A DNA stretch of 64,000 nt from Rhizobacter sp. (GCA_025350965.1 JANXWV010000135.1:62001-126000), one strand, 5' to 3'; counted from the stretch's first letter, positions 50,535 through 60,839 are shown. Numbers and translations: made by a program. Notes: generated by a model not told the origin, from the sequence alone.

Positions 50535-52205
50535 TCAATGCATGCCCGGCTCCCTGCGGTAGATCGCGGTGATCTCCTGTTCGCTGGTGTTGCGGCGCTC
50601 TCGTGCCAGCAGCCGCCAACCTGGCCCCGCAGTCCGTGGATCGCGCAATGTTTCCGTGAGCAGCAGGAATGCGCAGCCGTGCTGCGCCGCGTCACTCGTT
50701 GCATCGACGCGGTAGCCGCCGTGGTACTCCAAGGCCGCGACCTGGGCCGTGGGCATGCCGGGCGCCGCAACGCATGATCGGCTCGGCACCTGCAAGGCGA
50801 TGCGTTGCACCTGCGAACGGTAGCTGCGCGCATGGTCCAGTGGTGGCAGCAGCAAGGTCATCAGCAGCAGCCAGCACAGCGCCACTCCGCTGGCCGGCAG
50901 CACCAGGCTCTTCCACAGCGGGTGGCGGCTGCGGCCGGTGCGCCACTTGACGAGCCACAGCCAGGCGATGGTGGCCAGAGCCGCCAGCGCCAGCGCGAAC
51001 AGCGAGAAGCGCGGCGTGTAGCCAGGGGCCAGCCTCGCGATGTTGATCGCCGGCTGTGCGGGCAAGCCGGTCTGGATCGAGACGTAGACAACCCAGATCA
51101 CGATCGAGCCGAGGGTGAAGAAGAACACCGAGAACCAGTCGATGGCCGCCGCCGTGCTGCGGGCGAGGGTGGGCAGCGCGAACGCTGCGAGTACTGCGAG
51201 CGGTGGCAGGCCCAGCATCAGGGCGCGGTCCGAGCCCCCCATGGCAGTGCTCGCGAGCAAGCTCACGGCAACGCAGCCGAGGGGGATCGAGATGTGCCGG
51301 TCCGACAAATGCCCGCGCCAGCGCCAGACGGTCCACACCGCCAGAGGCCAGGCGGGCCAGGTGAACCAGGCGACCAGGCGCAGCACGTCCCACACGCCGG
51401 CCATGGACAGCGCACCGCTGCCGGCGCGCCAGGCCCATGCGCTCACTGCAGAGGCCACACCGGCTGCCAGCAAAGTGCTTGCGGCGACCCACGGTGCGAA
51501 ACGGCGCGCGGGCGCGTAGCCTGATCGCATGCAGATCACGCTGCCGACCAGGCCCAGCGCGAGGCCGACGCTCGGTGCGCCGCTGGCGGCAAGCGCTGGC
51601 AAGGCGACCAGCACTGCGAGGCGCGCCTCCCACACCCGAAACGGGCTGGCCGCAAGCGCATAGACGAACAAGGCCACGCTCGCGAGTTGCGCCAGCTCGG
51701 GCGTGGTTTCATGGCCAAGTTGCAGCAGGCCGAGTGACGCCACCAGCGCGAGCACCGCGCCGTCGGCGATGGCGCGCGCATAGTCAACGGGCTTGGCTTC
51801 ACCGCCGAACGCGAACGGCAGTGGTTGCGCCGCTTCGGTTCGGGCCAGGTGGTAGGTGCTGTACCAGGTCAGCACGAGCACGCACACCAGCAGGATGGCA
51901 AACGGGACGCGTGCGGCCAGGGCGGGGCCGAGCGCAGGGCCCAGCAGGTCGATGAAGCCGGCGCCCAGCCAGTAGGGCAACAAGGCGGCGTCAGCGGGAA
52001 GGCCGCCCAGGCTGGGTGCGAGCCAGTGGCTGCGGCCCTGGGCAATGCTGAGCATGTAGCCGAACGCGCTGAGGTCTGCGTTCTTCCAGGGGTCGCGGCC
52101 GAACAGGCCTGGCAGAACGTAAGCCGCGCAGAACAACAGCAAGGGGATGCGCGGCAGCCGCTGCGCGGCGCGTTCCGTGACGAGGGCGGGGTTGGGTGAG
52201 CTCAA
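50535..52205 (-). CDS. Polytopic membrane protein, GT-C glycosyltransferase-like (ArnT-like)
   Basis: 556 residues from TTG 52205; there is no clear ribosome site and no ATG before residue 43, so the start is uncertain. The start region PRIPLLLFCAAYVLPGLFGRDPWKNAD resembles the ArnT/PMT type of lipid-linked sugar transferases, with the acidic residue in the first extracytoplasmic loop. About 11 to 13 hydrophobic helices follow, and the last 100 residues are a soluble periplasmic domain. The donor and acceptor are not readable. The gene is divergent from nothing close; rpmE2 is 160 bp further on the same strand. Confidence 0.72.
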   Translation of the reverse strand: MSSPNPALVTERAAQRLPRIPLLLFCAAYVLPGLFGRDPWKNADLSAFGYMLSIAQGRSHWLAPSLGGLPADAALLPYWLGAGFIDLLGPALGPALAARVPFAILLVCVLVLTWYSTYHLARTEAAQPLPFAFGGEAKPVDYARAIADGAVLALVASLGLLQLGHETTPELAQLASVALFVYALAASPFRVWEARLAVLVALPALAASGAPSVGLALGLVGSVICMRSGYAPARRFAPWVAASTLLAAGVASAVSAWAWRAGSGALSMAGVWDVLRLVAWFTWPAWPLAVWTVWRWRGHLSDRHISIPLGCVAVSLLASTAMGGSDRALMLGLPPLAVLAAFALPTLARSTAAAIDWFSVFFFTLGSIVIWVVYVSIQTGLPAQPAINIARLAPGYTPRFSLFALALAALATIAWLWLVKWRTGRSRHPLWKSLVLPASGVALCWLLLMTLLLPPLDHARSYRSQVQRIALQVPSRSCVAAPGMPTAQVAALEYHGGYRVDATSDAAQHGCAFLLLTETLRDPRTAGPGWRLLARERRNTSEQEITAIYRREPGMH

Positions 52206-52295
52206 TGCAGGTCGAATCGGTGCGCCGCGAATGATGCAGCAACTTCGGCTTTGGCCTGTCTGGCCGTGTGTTTTGCCGCGCGCGGCAGGGCATTG

Positions 52296-52318
52296 AAAAA
52301 GGCAGCCTTGGCTGCCTT
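52296..52318 (-). terminator. Rho-independent terminator of rpmE2
   Basis: On the minus strand AAGGCAGCC, AA, GGCTGCCTT and then a run of T: nine bases each side with a short loop and a five-base T-tract (the A-run at 52296-52300). It is 48 bp beyond the rpmE2 stop. Confidence 0.88.
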
Positions 52319-52365
52319 CTTGGATCAAGGCAGACGGGGCTGCCTCCTTCGAGCGTTCGTCGCGC

Positions 52366-52626
52366 TTACTTCTTGGTGGTGAGGTGCGCGAACTTGTTGC
52401 GGAACTTCTCGACGCGGCCGCCGAGCGAGTCAACGCTCTTTTGCGTGCCGGTGTAGAACGGGTGCGATTCGCTGGTGCTTTCCAGCTTGAACAGCGGCAG
52501 CTCACGGCCGTCGTCCATCTTCACGGTTTCGCGGGTCTGCGCGCACGAGCGCGTCACGAACTTCCAACCGTTCGACAGGTCCACGAAACACACATCGCGG
52601 TACGTGGGGTGAATGCCTTCTTTCAT
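52366..52626 (-). CDS. rpmE2: 50S ribosomal protein L31, type B
   Basis: 86 residues from ATG 52626. Sequence [28 protein letters not shown] and [30 protein letters not shown] identify L31. It lacks the four zinc-binding cysteines of type A (only two Cys remain), so it is the zinc-independent form. In many bacteria type B is the form made under zinc limitation, but here it stands in the ordinary rho-linked locus and may be the only copy. Upstream in-frame codons to 52755 are not part of it. It ends 21 bp or so from a strong terminator region. Confidence 0.95.
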   Translation of the reverse strand: MKEGIHPTYRDVCFVDLSNGWKFVTRSCAQTRETVKMDDGRELPLFKLESTSESHPFYTGTQKSVDSLGGRVEKFRNKFAHLTTKK

Positions 52627-52744
52627 TGGGACCTCTGCTCGCTTTTTGGCCGACTGGTACGCCGGTGACACGGGAGCCACGCCAAACCCTTTGGCGCACT
52701 TTCCGCAGTTCGGGAAACCGCGCATTGTAGCGCGCGGCGGCACC

Positions 52745-54007
52745 TCACCCGCCACGCCGCATCATGTCGAAAAAGTCGTGGTTGTTCTTGGTCGACTTCA
52801 TCTTGTCGAGAATGAACTCCATCGCTTCGATCTCGTCCATCGGATAGAGGAGTTTGCGCAGGATCCAGGTCTTTTGCAGGATCTCGGGCTGCAGCAGCAA
52901 CTCTTCGCGCCGAGTGCCGCTCTTGTTGATCAAGATCGACGGGTACACGCGTTTCTCGGCCATCCGGCGGTCGAGGTGGATCTCGCAGTTGCCGGTTCCC
53001 TTGAACTCTTCGTAGATCACCTCGTCCATCCGGCTGCCGGTGTCGATGAGCGCGGTGCCGATGATGGTGAGCGAGCCGCCTTCCTCGACATTTCGCGCTG
53101 CGCCGAAGAAGCGCTTCGGGCGCTGCAGTGCGTTCGAGTCCATGCCGCCGGTCAGCACCTTGCCGCTCGAAGGCAGCACGTTGTTGTAGGCTCGTGCGAG
53201 GCGGGTGATCGAGTCGAGCAGGATCACCACGTCCTTCTTCATCTCGACCAGCCGCTTGGCGCGCTCGATCACCATCTCGGCCACCTGCACGTGGCGTGCG
53301 GCGGGTTCGTCGAATGTGGAACTGATGACTTCACCGCGCACCGTGCGGACCATCTCGGTCACTTCTTCCGGGCGCTCGTCGACGAGCAGAACGATCAGGT
53401 AGACCTCGGGGTGGTTGGCGACCAGCGCGTGCGCCAGCTGCTGCATCATCACCGTCTTGCCGGTCTTCGGCTGCGCCACGAGCAACGCGCGCTGGCCTTT
53501 GCCGATGGGGGCAACGAGGTCGATGATGCGGCTGGTGATGTTCTCTTCGGTCTTGATGTCGCGCTCGAGCTTGAACTGCTCTTTCGGGAAGAGCGGCGTC
53601 AAGTTCTCGAACATGATCTTGTGCTTGCTCTCCTCGGGCGTCTGGCCGTTCACCCGGTCGACCTGGACCAGCGCGAAGTAGCGCTCGCCGTCTTTCGGCA
53701 CACGAACTTCGCCTTCGATGGCGTCACCCGTGTGCAGGTTGAAGCGCCGTATCTGGCTCGGGCTGAGGTAGATGTCGTCGGTGCTCGCCATATAGCTGGC
53801 GTCCGGCGAGCGCAGGAAACCGAAGCCGTCGGGCAGCACCTCGAGCACGCCGTCCCCGAACACCTGTTCGCCGGCCTTGGAGCGCTTCTTCATGATCGCG
53901 AACATCAGCTCCTGCTTGCGCATACGGGCAACGTTTTCGATCTCCAGCGCCTCGCCCATCTTGATGAGCTCCGAGACGTGGATCAACTTGAGTTCTGACA
54001 GATGCAT
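52745..54007 (-). CDS. rho: Transcription termination factor Rho
   Basis: 420 residues, the standard length. The N-terminal helical domain ([25 protein letters not shown]) leads to the primary RNA-binding cold-shock-like domain ([22 protein letters not shown]). The ATPase core has Walker A in [15 protein letters not shown], Walker B in [16 protein letters not shown], the Q-loop region [21 protein letters not shown] and the R-loop. The hexamer unwinds RNA to end transcription. A 280-nt leader precedes it, and its own promoter appears to overlap the trxA stop. Convergent overlap none. Confidence 0.98.
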   Translation of the reverse strand: MHLSELKLIHVSELIKMGEALEIENVARMRKQELMFAIMKKRSKAGEQVFGDGVLEVLPDGFGFLRSPDASYMASTDDIYLSPSQIRRFNLHTGDAIEGEVRVPKDGERYFALVQVDRVNGQTPEESKHKIMFENLTPLFPKEQFKLERDIKTEENITSRIIDLVAPIGKGQRALLVAQPKTGKTVMMQQLAHALVANHPEVYLIVLLVDERPEEVTEMVRTVRGEVISSTFDEPAARHVQVAEMVIERAKRLVEMKKDVVILLDSITRLARAYNNVLPSSGKVLTGGMDSNALQRPKRFFGAARNVEEGGSLTIIGTALIDTGSRMDEVIYEEFKGTGNCEIHLDRRMAEKRVYPSILINKSGTRREELLLQPEILQKTWILRKLLYPMDEIEAMEFILDKMKSTKNNHDFFDMMRRGG

Positions 54008-54178
54008 GGAGGGGCACCCCGGGTCGGTGGGCTGTTGGTTTGGGTGGCGGGCCGTTCGCGTGCGACCTTGGTGCCATCAACCTGGATGCGCGAGGCGTTG
54101 GCTAACGCTCGCACGAGGAAAAATACTGGAGTGGTGTGCCGAACCACGCGCCGCCGGGTCGGGCGCCAAGGCTGCTTG

Positions 54179-54199
54179 ACTGAAGCGTCGGGCTTCAGT
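54179..54199 (-). other. Stem-loop in the rho leader
   Basis: ACTGAAGC (54179-54186) pairs with GCTTCAGT (54192-54199) across a five-base loop, eight perfect pairs. It lies in the roughly 280-bp gap between trxA and rho, which otherwise holds no gene and only simple repeats of GACCGAAGAT type. Confidence 0.55.
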
Positions 54200-54286
54200 G
54201 AGCCGCCTCGGTCAAGGCGTGGGGGCCGATCTTCGGTCGCCGGTTCAATCTTCGGTGAAAGACCAAGCCGAACGAACTTTCGTCGA

Positions 54287-54317
54287 ATTATAGATGACCG
54301 TCGAGGAACGCGGTCAA
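54287..54317 (-). promoter_or_regulatory. Candidate rho promoter inside the trxA 3' end
   Basis: On the minus strand TTGACC (54317-54312) and a perfect TATAAT (54292-54287), spacer 19. The -10 overlaps the trxA TAA. Transcription would begin near 54280, giving a rho leader of about 270 nt, as expected for Rho autoregulation. Confidence 0.6.
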
Positions 54318-54617
54318 CTGGGCTTTGGACAAGGCGCCTACCTTGGTAGCGGCCAGTTGGCCGCCCTTGAACAGCATGAGCGTCGGGATGCCGCGAATGC
54401 CGAACTTGGCCGGGACGTCCCGGTTTTCGTCGACGTTCATCTTCGCGATCTTCAGGCGGCCGTCGTAGTCTTTCGAGACCTCGTCCAGGATGGGTGCGAT
54501 CATCTTGCAGGGGCCGCACCACTCGGCCCAATAGTCCACCAGGACGGGCTTGTCGGACTCGAGCACATCGGCATTGAAGGACGCGTCGGAAGTGTGTTTG
54601 ATCAGGTCGCTGCTCAT
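54288..54617 (-). CDS. trxA: Thioredoxin 1
   Basis: 109 residues from ATG 54617. The active site is [10 protein letters not shown] with Cys34 and Cys37; the Asp in VLVDYWAEW and the cis-Pro in [13 protein letters not shown] are kept. It is a general cytoplasmic disulfide reductant, recycled by thioredoxin reductase elsewhere. Order trxA-rho-rpmE2 is the usual one in this lineage. The upstream open frame (to 54890) runs antisense to the nuclease gene and is not part of it. Confidence 0.97.
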   Translation of the reverse strand: MSSDLIKHTSDASFNADVLESDKPVLVDYWAEWCGPCKMIAPILDEVSKDYDGRLKIAKMNVDENRDVPAKFGIRGIPTLMLFKGGQLAATKVGALSKAQLTAFLDGHL

Positions 54618-54717
54618 GAATGTCCTCAGTTCGGCACCGTTTGGAATGGGTGTCAAGACACAATGATTCTGACACAAAGCCCCTCTCGTCGTGCCGCAGC
54701 GGGCCGGCCTCTCACCT

Positions 54718-57387
54718 ATGGTCACGATAGCGCGCGAAGCCCTTGATACCGCCGGCGCCAGCACTGAGCGATGGGCCTCCATCGCTGCCCGGGTCGCTGG
54801 GTGGGCGAAGGCTTCAGCGCTCGAATTGCGCGATGCCGTGGTCCTGCTGCCCTTCACCGAACTGCTGCCGCACGCGCGCGCGGCGTTCATGGTTCATGTT
54901 GGCTGGATGCCCCGCATCGAGACCACGCGCACGCTGGCCGCCGGGCTGTGGCCGGCGCCGCCGATGGAAGCGGGGCAGGTGAGCCTCGATGCTGCCGTGG
55001 ACGCCCTCGTCGCCACCGAGTTGCTGCGCGGCCAACCCTGGGGTGCCGCCTGGGCCAGGCGCGATGCGCGTTCGTTTGCGCGCGCCGTCGCGATGGTGGT
55101 CGAGTCGGCGCACGCGCTCGTGCGCGCCAGCGCAGCCTGGCCAGCCGCAGAGCGAGCGCAACGCTGGGCCGCGGCGCGCGAGCTGCTTCCGATCGCGCCC
55201 GGCCCCGGTGGCACCGAGCACATGCTGGCCCGCGTCGCGCTCGAATGGGCCTGCCTTGCTGCCCCGCCGGCCACCGACCGCTTGTTCGCGCTCCGGCCTT
55301 CGGCATTCATCGTTGTGCAAGCCGGTGGTGCCGATCCGCTGACGCTTGCTTTACTCGCATCTTCAAAGGCGCCGTGTCTGGTCATCGACACCGATGCCGC
55401 GCTTGCCGCGCCGTTCACCGACCTGCGCCTCGCGCCGCCGCCGGCATTGCGTGTGTGCGACGGCCTGGAAGACGAAGCCCAGAGTGCCGCCGCCCGGGTG
55501 CTCGAACACCTGCGATGCGCCGAGCTACCGGTCGCCTTGATCGCGCAAGACCGCCAGCTGGTGCGTCGCGTGCGTGCCTTGCTCGAGCGCCAGCAGGTGA
55601 GCCTGCGCGACGAGACCGGCTGGACGCTCTCGACCACGCGCGCCGCTGCGCAGTTGATGGCTCTGCTGCGCACTGCCCGGCCCGACGCCGCGACCGACGA
55701 CCTGATCGACTGGCTGAAGGGCGGCTCGGCGTGGCTTGGCCTTGCAGAGGCCTCGGCCGTCGATGCGCTCGAACATGCCTGTCGCGGTGCGCAGGTGCTG
55801 CGCGTTGCCGGGCTTCGCCACCTCGCGCTGGACGGGTCGCCGGGCGGGCCGCTGGGCGGGCCGGCCCTGCGCCTGTGGGCTGCCGTTGATGCCTTGCTCG
55901 CCTTGTTCGCCGGCCGTTCGCGGGCGCCGCTGGCTGGGTGGCTCACCACGCTCGCCGAAGCCCTGCGGCGCAGCGCCGCGCTCGCGGCGATGAACGCGGA
56001 CGACGCAGGCCGCCAGGTGCTGGCCACGCTGCGCCTGCCGGTGTTCGACGCCGCACCCAGCGCCTGGCCGACGGCGGCTGGCGCTGCCGTGATGAGCTTC
56101 GACGAGTTCAGTGCGTGGGTGGCCGACACGCTCGAAGGCGCGAGCTTCGTGCCTGCGCGCAGCGCGGGTGATGGGCGGGAGCAGGTGGTGATCACGCCGC
56201 TGGCGCGCGCCATGCTGCGGCCGTTCGCCGCCGTCGTGTTCCCGGGCGCCGACGACGCCCACCTCGGTGCGTCGGCCACCCGGGCGGGTTTGATCGGCGA
56301 TGCGCTGGCGTTGGCGCTCGGCATCCCGACGGCGGCCGACAAGCGCAACGCGCAGTTGCTGGCCTTTGTGCAGGCGATGCACTTGCCGCGCGTCAGCTTC
56401 TTGCGGCGACGCATGGATGGCACCGAGCCATTGGCGGCGAGCCCGCTCGTCGAACGACTGTCGCTGGCGCTGGCAAGCCGTGGCGAAGCGCTGCGTGTCT
56501 GGAACGACCCGCGCACCGAGCGGGCGGTTGCGGCCACGCCGATCTTCATGACCGCACCTGGCGCACCGGCCCTGTTGCCGAAGCGGGTGTCGGCCAGCGC
56601 CATTGAGGCATTGCGGGCCTGCCCGTATCGCTTCTTCGCACTGCGCATGCTGGGCCTGCGCGAGGCCGACGAGCTGGACGACGAGCTCGAGAAGCGCGAC
56701 TACGGCGACTGGCTCCATGCGGTGCTGTTCGCCTTTCACACCGCGCGCACCGAGCCCCGCGCGGTGGCTGCAGACATGCTGCAGCTGCACGCGCTGGCCG
56801 ATCAAGTGCAGTTGGAAAAGGGCTTGGCCGATGCCGACTTCCTGCCCTTCAGTGCCTCGTTCGCGGGCTTTGCGCCGCGCTACGTGGCGTGGCTGCATGA
56901 GCGTGATGCCGAGGGCGCGCGGTTCATGCGCGGCGAAGACGACATCACGCTGCTGCTGCCCGCGCTCGGCGGCGTGGCCCTGCACGGCGTGATCGACCGC
57001 ATCGACCAGGTGCGCACCGAGGGCGGCGCCGCGCTGCAGCTCATCGACTACAAGACCGGCAGCGCCGGCTCGCTGCGCGACAAGGTGCGCGTGCCGTTCG
57101 AAGACACCCAGCTCGCGTTCTATGCCGCCCTGGTGCGTGCCGAATCGGCGCAGCCGTTGAGTGCGATGTACCTTGCCCTGGATGGCAACACGGCCATCGA
57201 GGAGGTGCCGCACAAGGGTGTGGCCGAGAGCGCCGATGCGTTGTTGCAAGGCCTGGCGCACGACCTGCATCGCCTCGGGGCAGGGGCGGGCTTGCCGGCG
57301 CTTGGCGAGGGCCGCACCTGTGAGTTCTGCGAAGTGCGCGGCGTGTGCCGGCGTGACCACTGGTCGCCGGCCGAGGCCTCTGCATGA
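54718..57387 (+). CDS. AddB-like nuclease (PD-(D/E)XK, Fe-S) of a RecBCD/AddAB-type complex
   Basis: 889 residues from ATG 54718; GTG 54691 is an alternative, and neither has a ribosome site. The first 550 residues are a degenerate helicase-like region (Walker A not seen). Residues 620-700 begin the nuclease module: [26 protein letters not shown] and [14 protein letters not shown], then [12 protein letters not shown] and LQLIDYKTG with the catalytic D-x-K, and the C-terminal [10 protein letters not shown], whose cysteines with the earlier Cys suit a 4Fe-4S cluster as in AddB. It repairs double-strand breaks together with the next gene. It diverges from trxA, 100 bp apart. Confidence 0.85.
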   Translation: MVTIAREALDTAGASTERWASIAARVAGWAKASALELRDAVVLLPFTELLPHARAAFMVHVGWMPRIETTRTLAAGLWPAPPMEAGQVSLDAAVDALVATELLRGQPWGAAWARRDARSFARAVAMVVESAHALVRASAAWPAAERAQRWAAARELLPIAPGPGGTEHMLARVALEWACLAAPPATDRLFALRPSAFIVVQAGGADPLTLALLASSKAPCLVIDTDAALAAPFTDLRLAPPPALRVCDGLEDEAQSAAARVLEHLRCAELPVALIAQDRQLVRRVRALLERQQVSLRDETGWTLSTTRAAAQLMALLRTARPDAATDDLIDWLKGGSAWLGLAEASAVDALEHACRGAQVLRVAGLRHLALDGSPGGPLGGPALRLWAAVDALLALFAGRSRAPLAGWLTTLAEALRRSAALAAMNADDAGRQVLATLRLPVFDAAPSAWPTAAGAAVMSFDEFSAWVADTLEGASFVPARSAGDGREQVVITPLARAMLRPFAAVVFPGADDAHLGASATRAGLIGDALALALGIPTAADKRNAQLLAFVQAMHLPRVSFLRRRMDGTEPLAASPLVERLSLALASRGEALRVWNDPRTERAVAATPIFMTAPGAPALLPKRVSASAIEALRACPYRFFALRMLGLREADELDDELEKRDYGDWLHAVLFAFHTARTEPRAVAADMLQLHALADQVQLEKGLADADFLPFSASFAGFAPRYVAWLHERDAEGARFMRGEDDITLLLPALGGVALHGVIDRIDQVRTEGGAALQLIDYKTGSAGSLRDKVRVPFEDTQLAFYAALVRAESAQPLSAMYLALDGNTAIEEVPHKGVAESADALLQGLAHDLHRLGAGAGLPALGEGRTCEFCEVRGVCRRDHWSPAEASA

Positions 57388-57447
57388 CCTGGGCCTGCGC
57401 ATGACGCGGTCCTTCGCATGACCCGGTCCTCCGCATGACGCAGGCCG
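57382..57447 (+). repeat. Four-copy 17-bp tandem repeat at the addB/addA junction
   Basis: Units begin at 57382, 57399, 57416 and 57433, each containing GCATGAC; the second and third units differ at only two bases. ATG triplets recur every 17 bp at 57384, 57401, 57418 and 57435. The first overlaps the AddB-like stop as ATGA and the last is the start of the AddA-like gene. The repeat therefore spans the stop, the spacer and the next start. Confidence 0.85.
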
Positions 57448-60400
57448 CCTACCGTGCCGACGGCGAGCGCGTCAGCCGTGCCGCGTTCTACGCCGTGGCC
57501 TGTGACCCGCAGCGAAGCGTCGTGGTCGAGGCCTGCGCCGGCGCGGGCAAGACCTGGATGCTGGTGTCGCGCATTCTTCGCGCGCTTCTTGCCGGAGCCG
57601 AGCCGCACGAAATCCTCGCGATCACGTTCACGCGCAAGGCCGCCGGCGAGATGCGCCAGCGCCTCGACGACTGGCTGCGCGAGTTCGGCTCACACCACGC
57701 CACCGACGCGCAGCGCACCCAGGCCTTGATCGACCGCGGCGTGCCCGCCGTCGAGGCGCCGGTGCTCGCCCAGCAGCTCGCCGGCCTGCACGAGCGGGTG
57801 CTGAGCACCGGCCGCGCGGTCGAGGTGCGCACCTTCCACGCCTGGTTCGCCCAACTGTTGCGTGCGGCCCCGATGGAGCTGCTCACCGAGCTGGGCCTGC
57901 AGCCCGACATGCAGTTGATCGAAGACCCGCAAGACCACCGCGGCGATGTGTTCCGGCGCTTCCACGCTGCACTGCTGCGCGCGCCGCTGCTGCGGGCCGA
58001 CCACGCCGCGCTGATCCAGCAACGTGGCCGCAGCGCGGCGCGCAAATGGTTGGAGGCCGCGTGGGACAAGCGCGTCGAGTTCGAGCTGGCCGACGCCGCC
58101 GGCACCTTGGAGCCCAGCGTGCCGCCGCCCGCCACCGAGCCGCCGGGTGCGCACCCCGCCGCTGCGTTGCTGGGTGAGCGTTGGCGCGCGTGGCTGCGGG
58201 AGCTGGCGCTCGCGCTTGGCCTGGGCGGCAGCAAGGCACAAGACGCCGCCACCGGCCTGGTGATGGCACTGGCGCACACCGACCCACAAGCCGCGTTCGA
58301 TGCCGCGTGGGCGGCGCTGTTCACCACCGCCGGCACGCCGCGCAAGCAGCTCGGCAAGGTCGAGGCGCTGACCGCGGCGCAAGACGCGCTCGCCGAGATC
58401 GCCGCGCAGATCCACCAGCTCGATGCGCATGCCGAGCACCTGCGAATGGTGCGGCTCGCGCGAGCGCTGCTGACCGAGTTCGATGCCTACAAGCGCGCGC
58501 GCGGCCTGGCCGACATGGCCGACCTGGAACGATGCGGCCTCGCCCTGCTGCGCGACGCCACGCTCGCCGGCTGGGTGCAGGAGCGGCTCGATGCGCGCAT
58601 TCGCCACGTGCTGATCGACGAGTTCCAGGACACCAGCCCGCTGCAATGGCATGCGCTGCATGCGTGGCTGGGCGCGTATGCCGGCGCGGGCGGCGGCGCC
58701 AGCGGCCAGCGCCCGCCGGGTGTGTTCATCGTCGGTGACCCGAAGCAAAGCATCTACCGCTTCCGCCGCGCCGAGCCGCGCGTGTTCGAGGCCGCGCGCG
58801 AGTTCGTCGTGCAAGCGCTGGGCGGCACGCTGCTCGAATGCGACCACACGCGGCGCAATGCGCCCGAAGTGATCGCGGCGCTGAACACCGTGTTCGCGCA
58901 GGCCGGCGCGGCCGGCGAGTTCGGTGGCTTTCGGGCCCACACCACCGAGATCGCCGCCGTGCCCGGCGCGGGCGTGTTCAGCATCGGCCGTGTCTTGAGG
59001 CCGCCCAAGGCGACCAAGAGCGACGCACCGGCCGTGTGGCGCGACACGCTGACGACCCCGCGCACCGAGGTCGAAGAAGTGCTGCGCGAACGCGAGGCAG
59101 CGCTCGTTGCGAGCGCGGTGCAGGCGCTGCTGGCCGGGCACCTTGACGGGCGCGGCGAGGGCGGTGAAGGCGTCTCAGGTGGCGCGGGCCTCGCGTTGGC
59201 GAGCACGCCCGAGGGCGTGGCCGTGATGCGCCCTGGCGAGGTCATCGTGCTGTGCCGCAAGCGCGAATCGCTGCGCCTTGTCGCACACGCTTTGCAGCGC
59301 TTGCGCATCCCTTGCGCCGCCGTGGAAGACCACGCGTTGATGGATGCGCCCGAAGCACGCGATCTCGTCGCCGTGCTCGATGCGCTGGTCTCGCCCAGCC
59401 ACCGGCTGGCGCTTGCGCAGGCCCTGCGCAGCCCGCTCTTCGGTGCGACCGACGACGACCTGATCGCGCTGGCCACGTTCGCCCAGCGTGCAACCAGCGG
59501 CGATTGGTGGGCGGCGCTGCAGCGCGAGTGGCCTGCGCACCCGAACCTTCAGCGTGCAGCCACCTTGCTGGCGGCATGGCAGGTTGCCGCGTTGCGCTTG
59601 CCGCCCCACGACCTGCTGGACCGCATCGTCCACGAAGGTGACCTGCGTGCCCGCGTGGCCGCCACCGTGCCTGCGGCGGAGCAAGTGGCAGCGCTCGATG
59701 CGGTCGACGCGCTGCTCGGCCAGGCCTTGTCGCTGGACGGCGCGCGCCATGCCACGCCGTACAACTTCGTGCGGGCGATGAAGCGCCGTGCGATCAAGGT
59801 GGCTGCACCGGCACAGCCTGACGCGGTGCAACTGCTCACCGTCCACGGTGCCAAAGGCCTGGAGGCGCGTGTCGTGTTCGTGATGGACGCCGACCCGTCG
59901 CCGCGCAAGGCCGAGACGACTGCGCTGCTCATCGAGTGGCCGGTCGAGTCCGAGGCACCGCTGCGCTGTGCGTTCGTGTACTCCGAGGCGGCCTGCGCGC
60001 CGTCGCTGGCGGGCCTGCTGGCGGCCGAGATGCAAGCGCGCGATCGCGAGGAACTGAACGGCCTGTACGTGGCCATGTCGCGCGCAAAAGAGCGGCTGGT
60101 GTTCAGCGCCACCGAGCCGCACCGCGCGCCGCTTCGCGCGCCATGGTGGGCGCGCGTCGAGCCGCTGGCTACCGTGTGGGTGCCGGCGTGGGTGCCCGCT
60201 CCAACGAACCCTGCCGCGCTCGCGCCGAGCGCCGCAGCGCCGACCGCGCTGAAGCAGCTGCCGGCCTGGCGTGACGCGGCCACGAACGGGGCCGCGCCCG
60301 ACCGCACTGCTGCCATCGAACGCTCGGCCGATACCGATGCCACGCGCCTGGGCAAGGCCGTTCACCGCGTGCTCGAATGGGCGAGCGCGGGCGGTGCGGG

Positions 60401-60839
60401 GCGTGCCGGCGACCAGCCCTGCGCCGATCTGGCCGATCTGGCCCACGCGGCTGCAGCCGAGTTCGGTGCGCCGGCCGCGGCCACCGAGCGCATCGCGCGC
60501 ACCGTGTTGCAAAGCCCGGCGTGTGCTCGCTTCTGGCCCGGCGCGCCGGGCCTGCAATGGCACGCCAACGAGGTGCCGGTCGGACACGGCGGCGAGGCCT
60601 TGCGCATCGACCGGCTCGTGTTGATCGACGACGCCACCGGAGGCGCCCCGCAGTGGTGGGTGCTTGACTACAAGCTGCAGCACACGCCACAGCAGTTGCC
60701 CGCCTACCGCGCACAGATGCTGCGCTACCGCAGCGCGGTTCAGCGGGCCCAGCCTGGCGCGGTGGTGCGCTGCGCTTTCGTGACCGGTGCGGGCGCGGTG
60801 ATCGAGGTCGATGTGACGGGCGAAGACGAGCAAGCCTGA
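57435..60839 (+). CDS. AddA-like helicase-nuclease (UvrD family, PD-(D/E)XK)
   Basis: 1134 residues. The superfamily 1A helicase motifs are in order: Walker A in VVVEACAGAGKTWML (34-41), motif Ia in LAITFTRKAAGEMRQRL, motif II in VLIDEFQDTSPLQWHAL, motif III in GDPKQSIYRFRRAEP, motif V in LLTVHGAKGLEARVVFV and motif VI in YVAMSRAKERLVFSATE. The C-terminal 250 residues carry a RecB-type nuclease with RLGKAVHRVLEW, LRIDRLVLID and WWVLDYK (D-x-K) plus YRAQMLRYRSAV. With the AddB-like protein it would resect broken ends and reach Chi-like sites. Start ATG 57435 is the last of four ATGs in the 17-bp repeat. Confidence 0.9.
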   Translation: MTQAAYRADGERVSRAAFYAVACDPQRSVVVEACAGAGKTWMLVSRILRALLAGAEPHEILAITFTRKAAGEMRQRLDDWLREFGSHHATDAQRTQALIDRGVPAVEAPVLAQQLAGLHERVLSTGRAVEVRTFHAWFAQLLRAAPMELLTELGLQPDMQLIEDPQDHRGDVFRRFHAALLRAPLLRADHAALIQQRGRSAARKWLEAAWDKRVEFELADAAGTLEPSVPPPATEPPGAHPAAALLGERWRAWLRELALALGLGGSKAQDAATGLVMALAHTDPQAAFDAAWAALFTTAGTPRKQLGKVEALTAAQDALAEIAAQIHQLDAHAEHLRMVRLARALLTEFDAYKRARGLADMADLERCGLALLRDATLAGWVQERLDARIRHVLIDEFQDTSPLQWHALHAWLGAYAGAGGGASGQRPPGVFIVGDPKQSIYRFRRAEPRVFEAAREFVVQALGGTLLECDHTRRNAPEVIAALNTVFAQAGAAGEFGGFRAHTTEIAAVPGAGVFSIGRVLRPPKATKSDAPAVWRDTLTTPRTEVEEVLREREAALVASAVQALLAGHLDGRGEGGEGVSGGAGLALASTPEGVAVMRPGEVIVLCRKRESLRLVAHALQRLRIPCAAVEDHALMDAPEARDLVAVLDALVSPSHRLALAQALRSPLFGATDDDLIALATFAQRATSGDWWAALQREWPAHPNLQRAATLLAAWQVAALRLPPHDLLDRIVHEGDLRARVAATVPAAEQVAALDAVDALLGQALSLDGARHATPYNFVRAMKRRAIKVAAPAQPDAVQLLTVHGAKGLEARVVFVMDADPSPRKAETTALLIEWPVESEAPLRCAFVYSEAACAPSLAGLLAAEMQARDREELNGLYVAMSRAKERLVFSATEPHRAPLRAPWWARVEPLATVWVPAWVPAPTNPAALAPSAAAPTALKQLPAWRDAATNGAAPDRTAAIERSADTDATRLGKAVHRVLEWASAGGAGRAGDQPCADLADLAHAAAAEFGAPAAATERIARTVLQSPACARFWPGAPGLQWHANEVPVGHGGEALRIDRLVLIDDATGGAPQWWVLDYKLQHTPQQLPAYRAQMLRYRSAVQRAQPGAVVRCAFVTGAGAVIEVDVTGEDEQA

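Noticed and set aside
57382..57447. CRISPR or mobile-element end
   Set aside because: Units are directly joined with no spacers, only four copies, and no cas or transposase gene is near.
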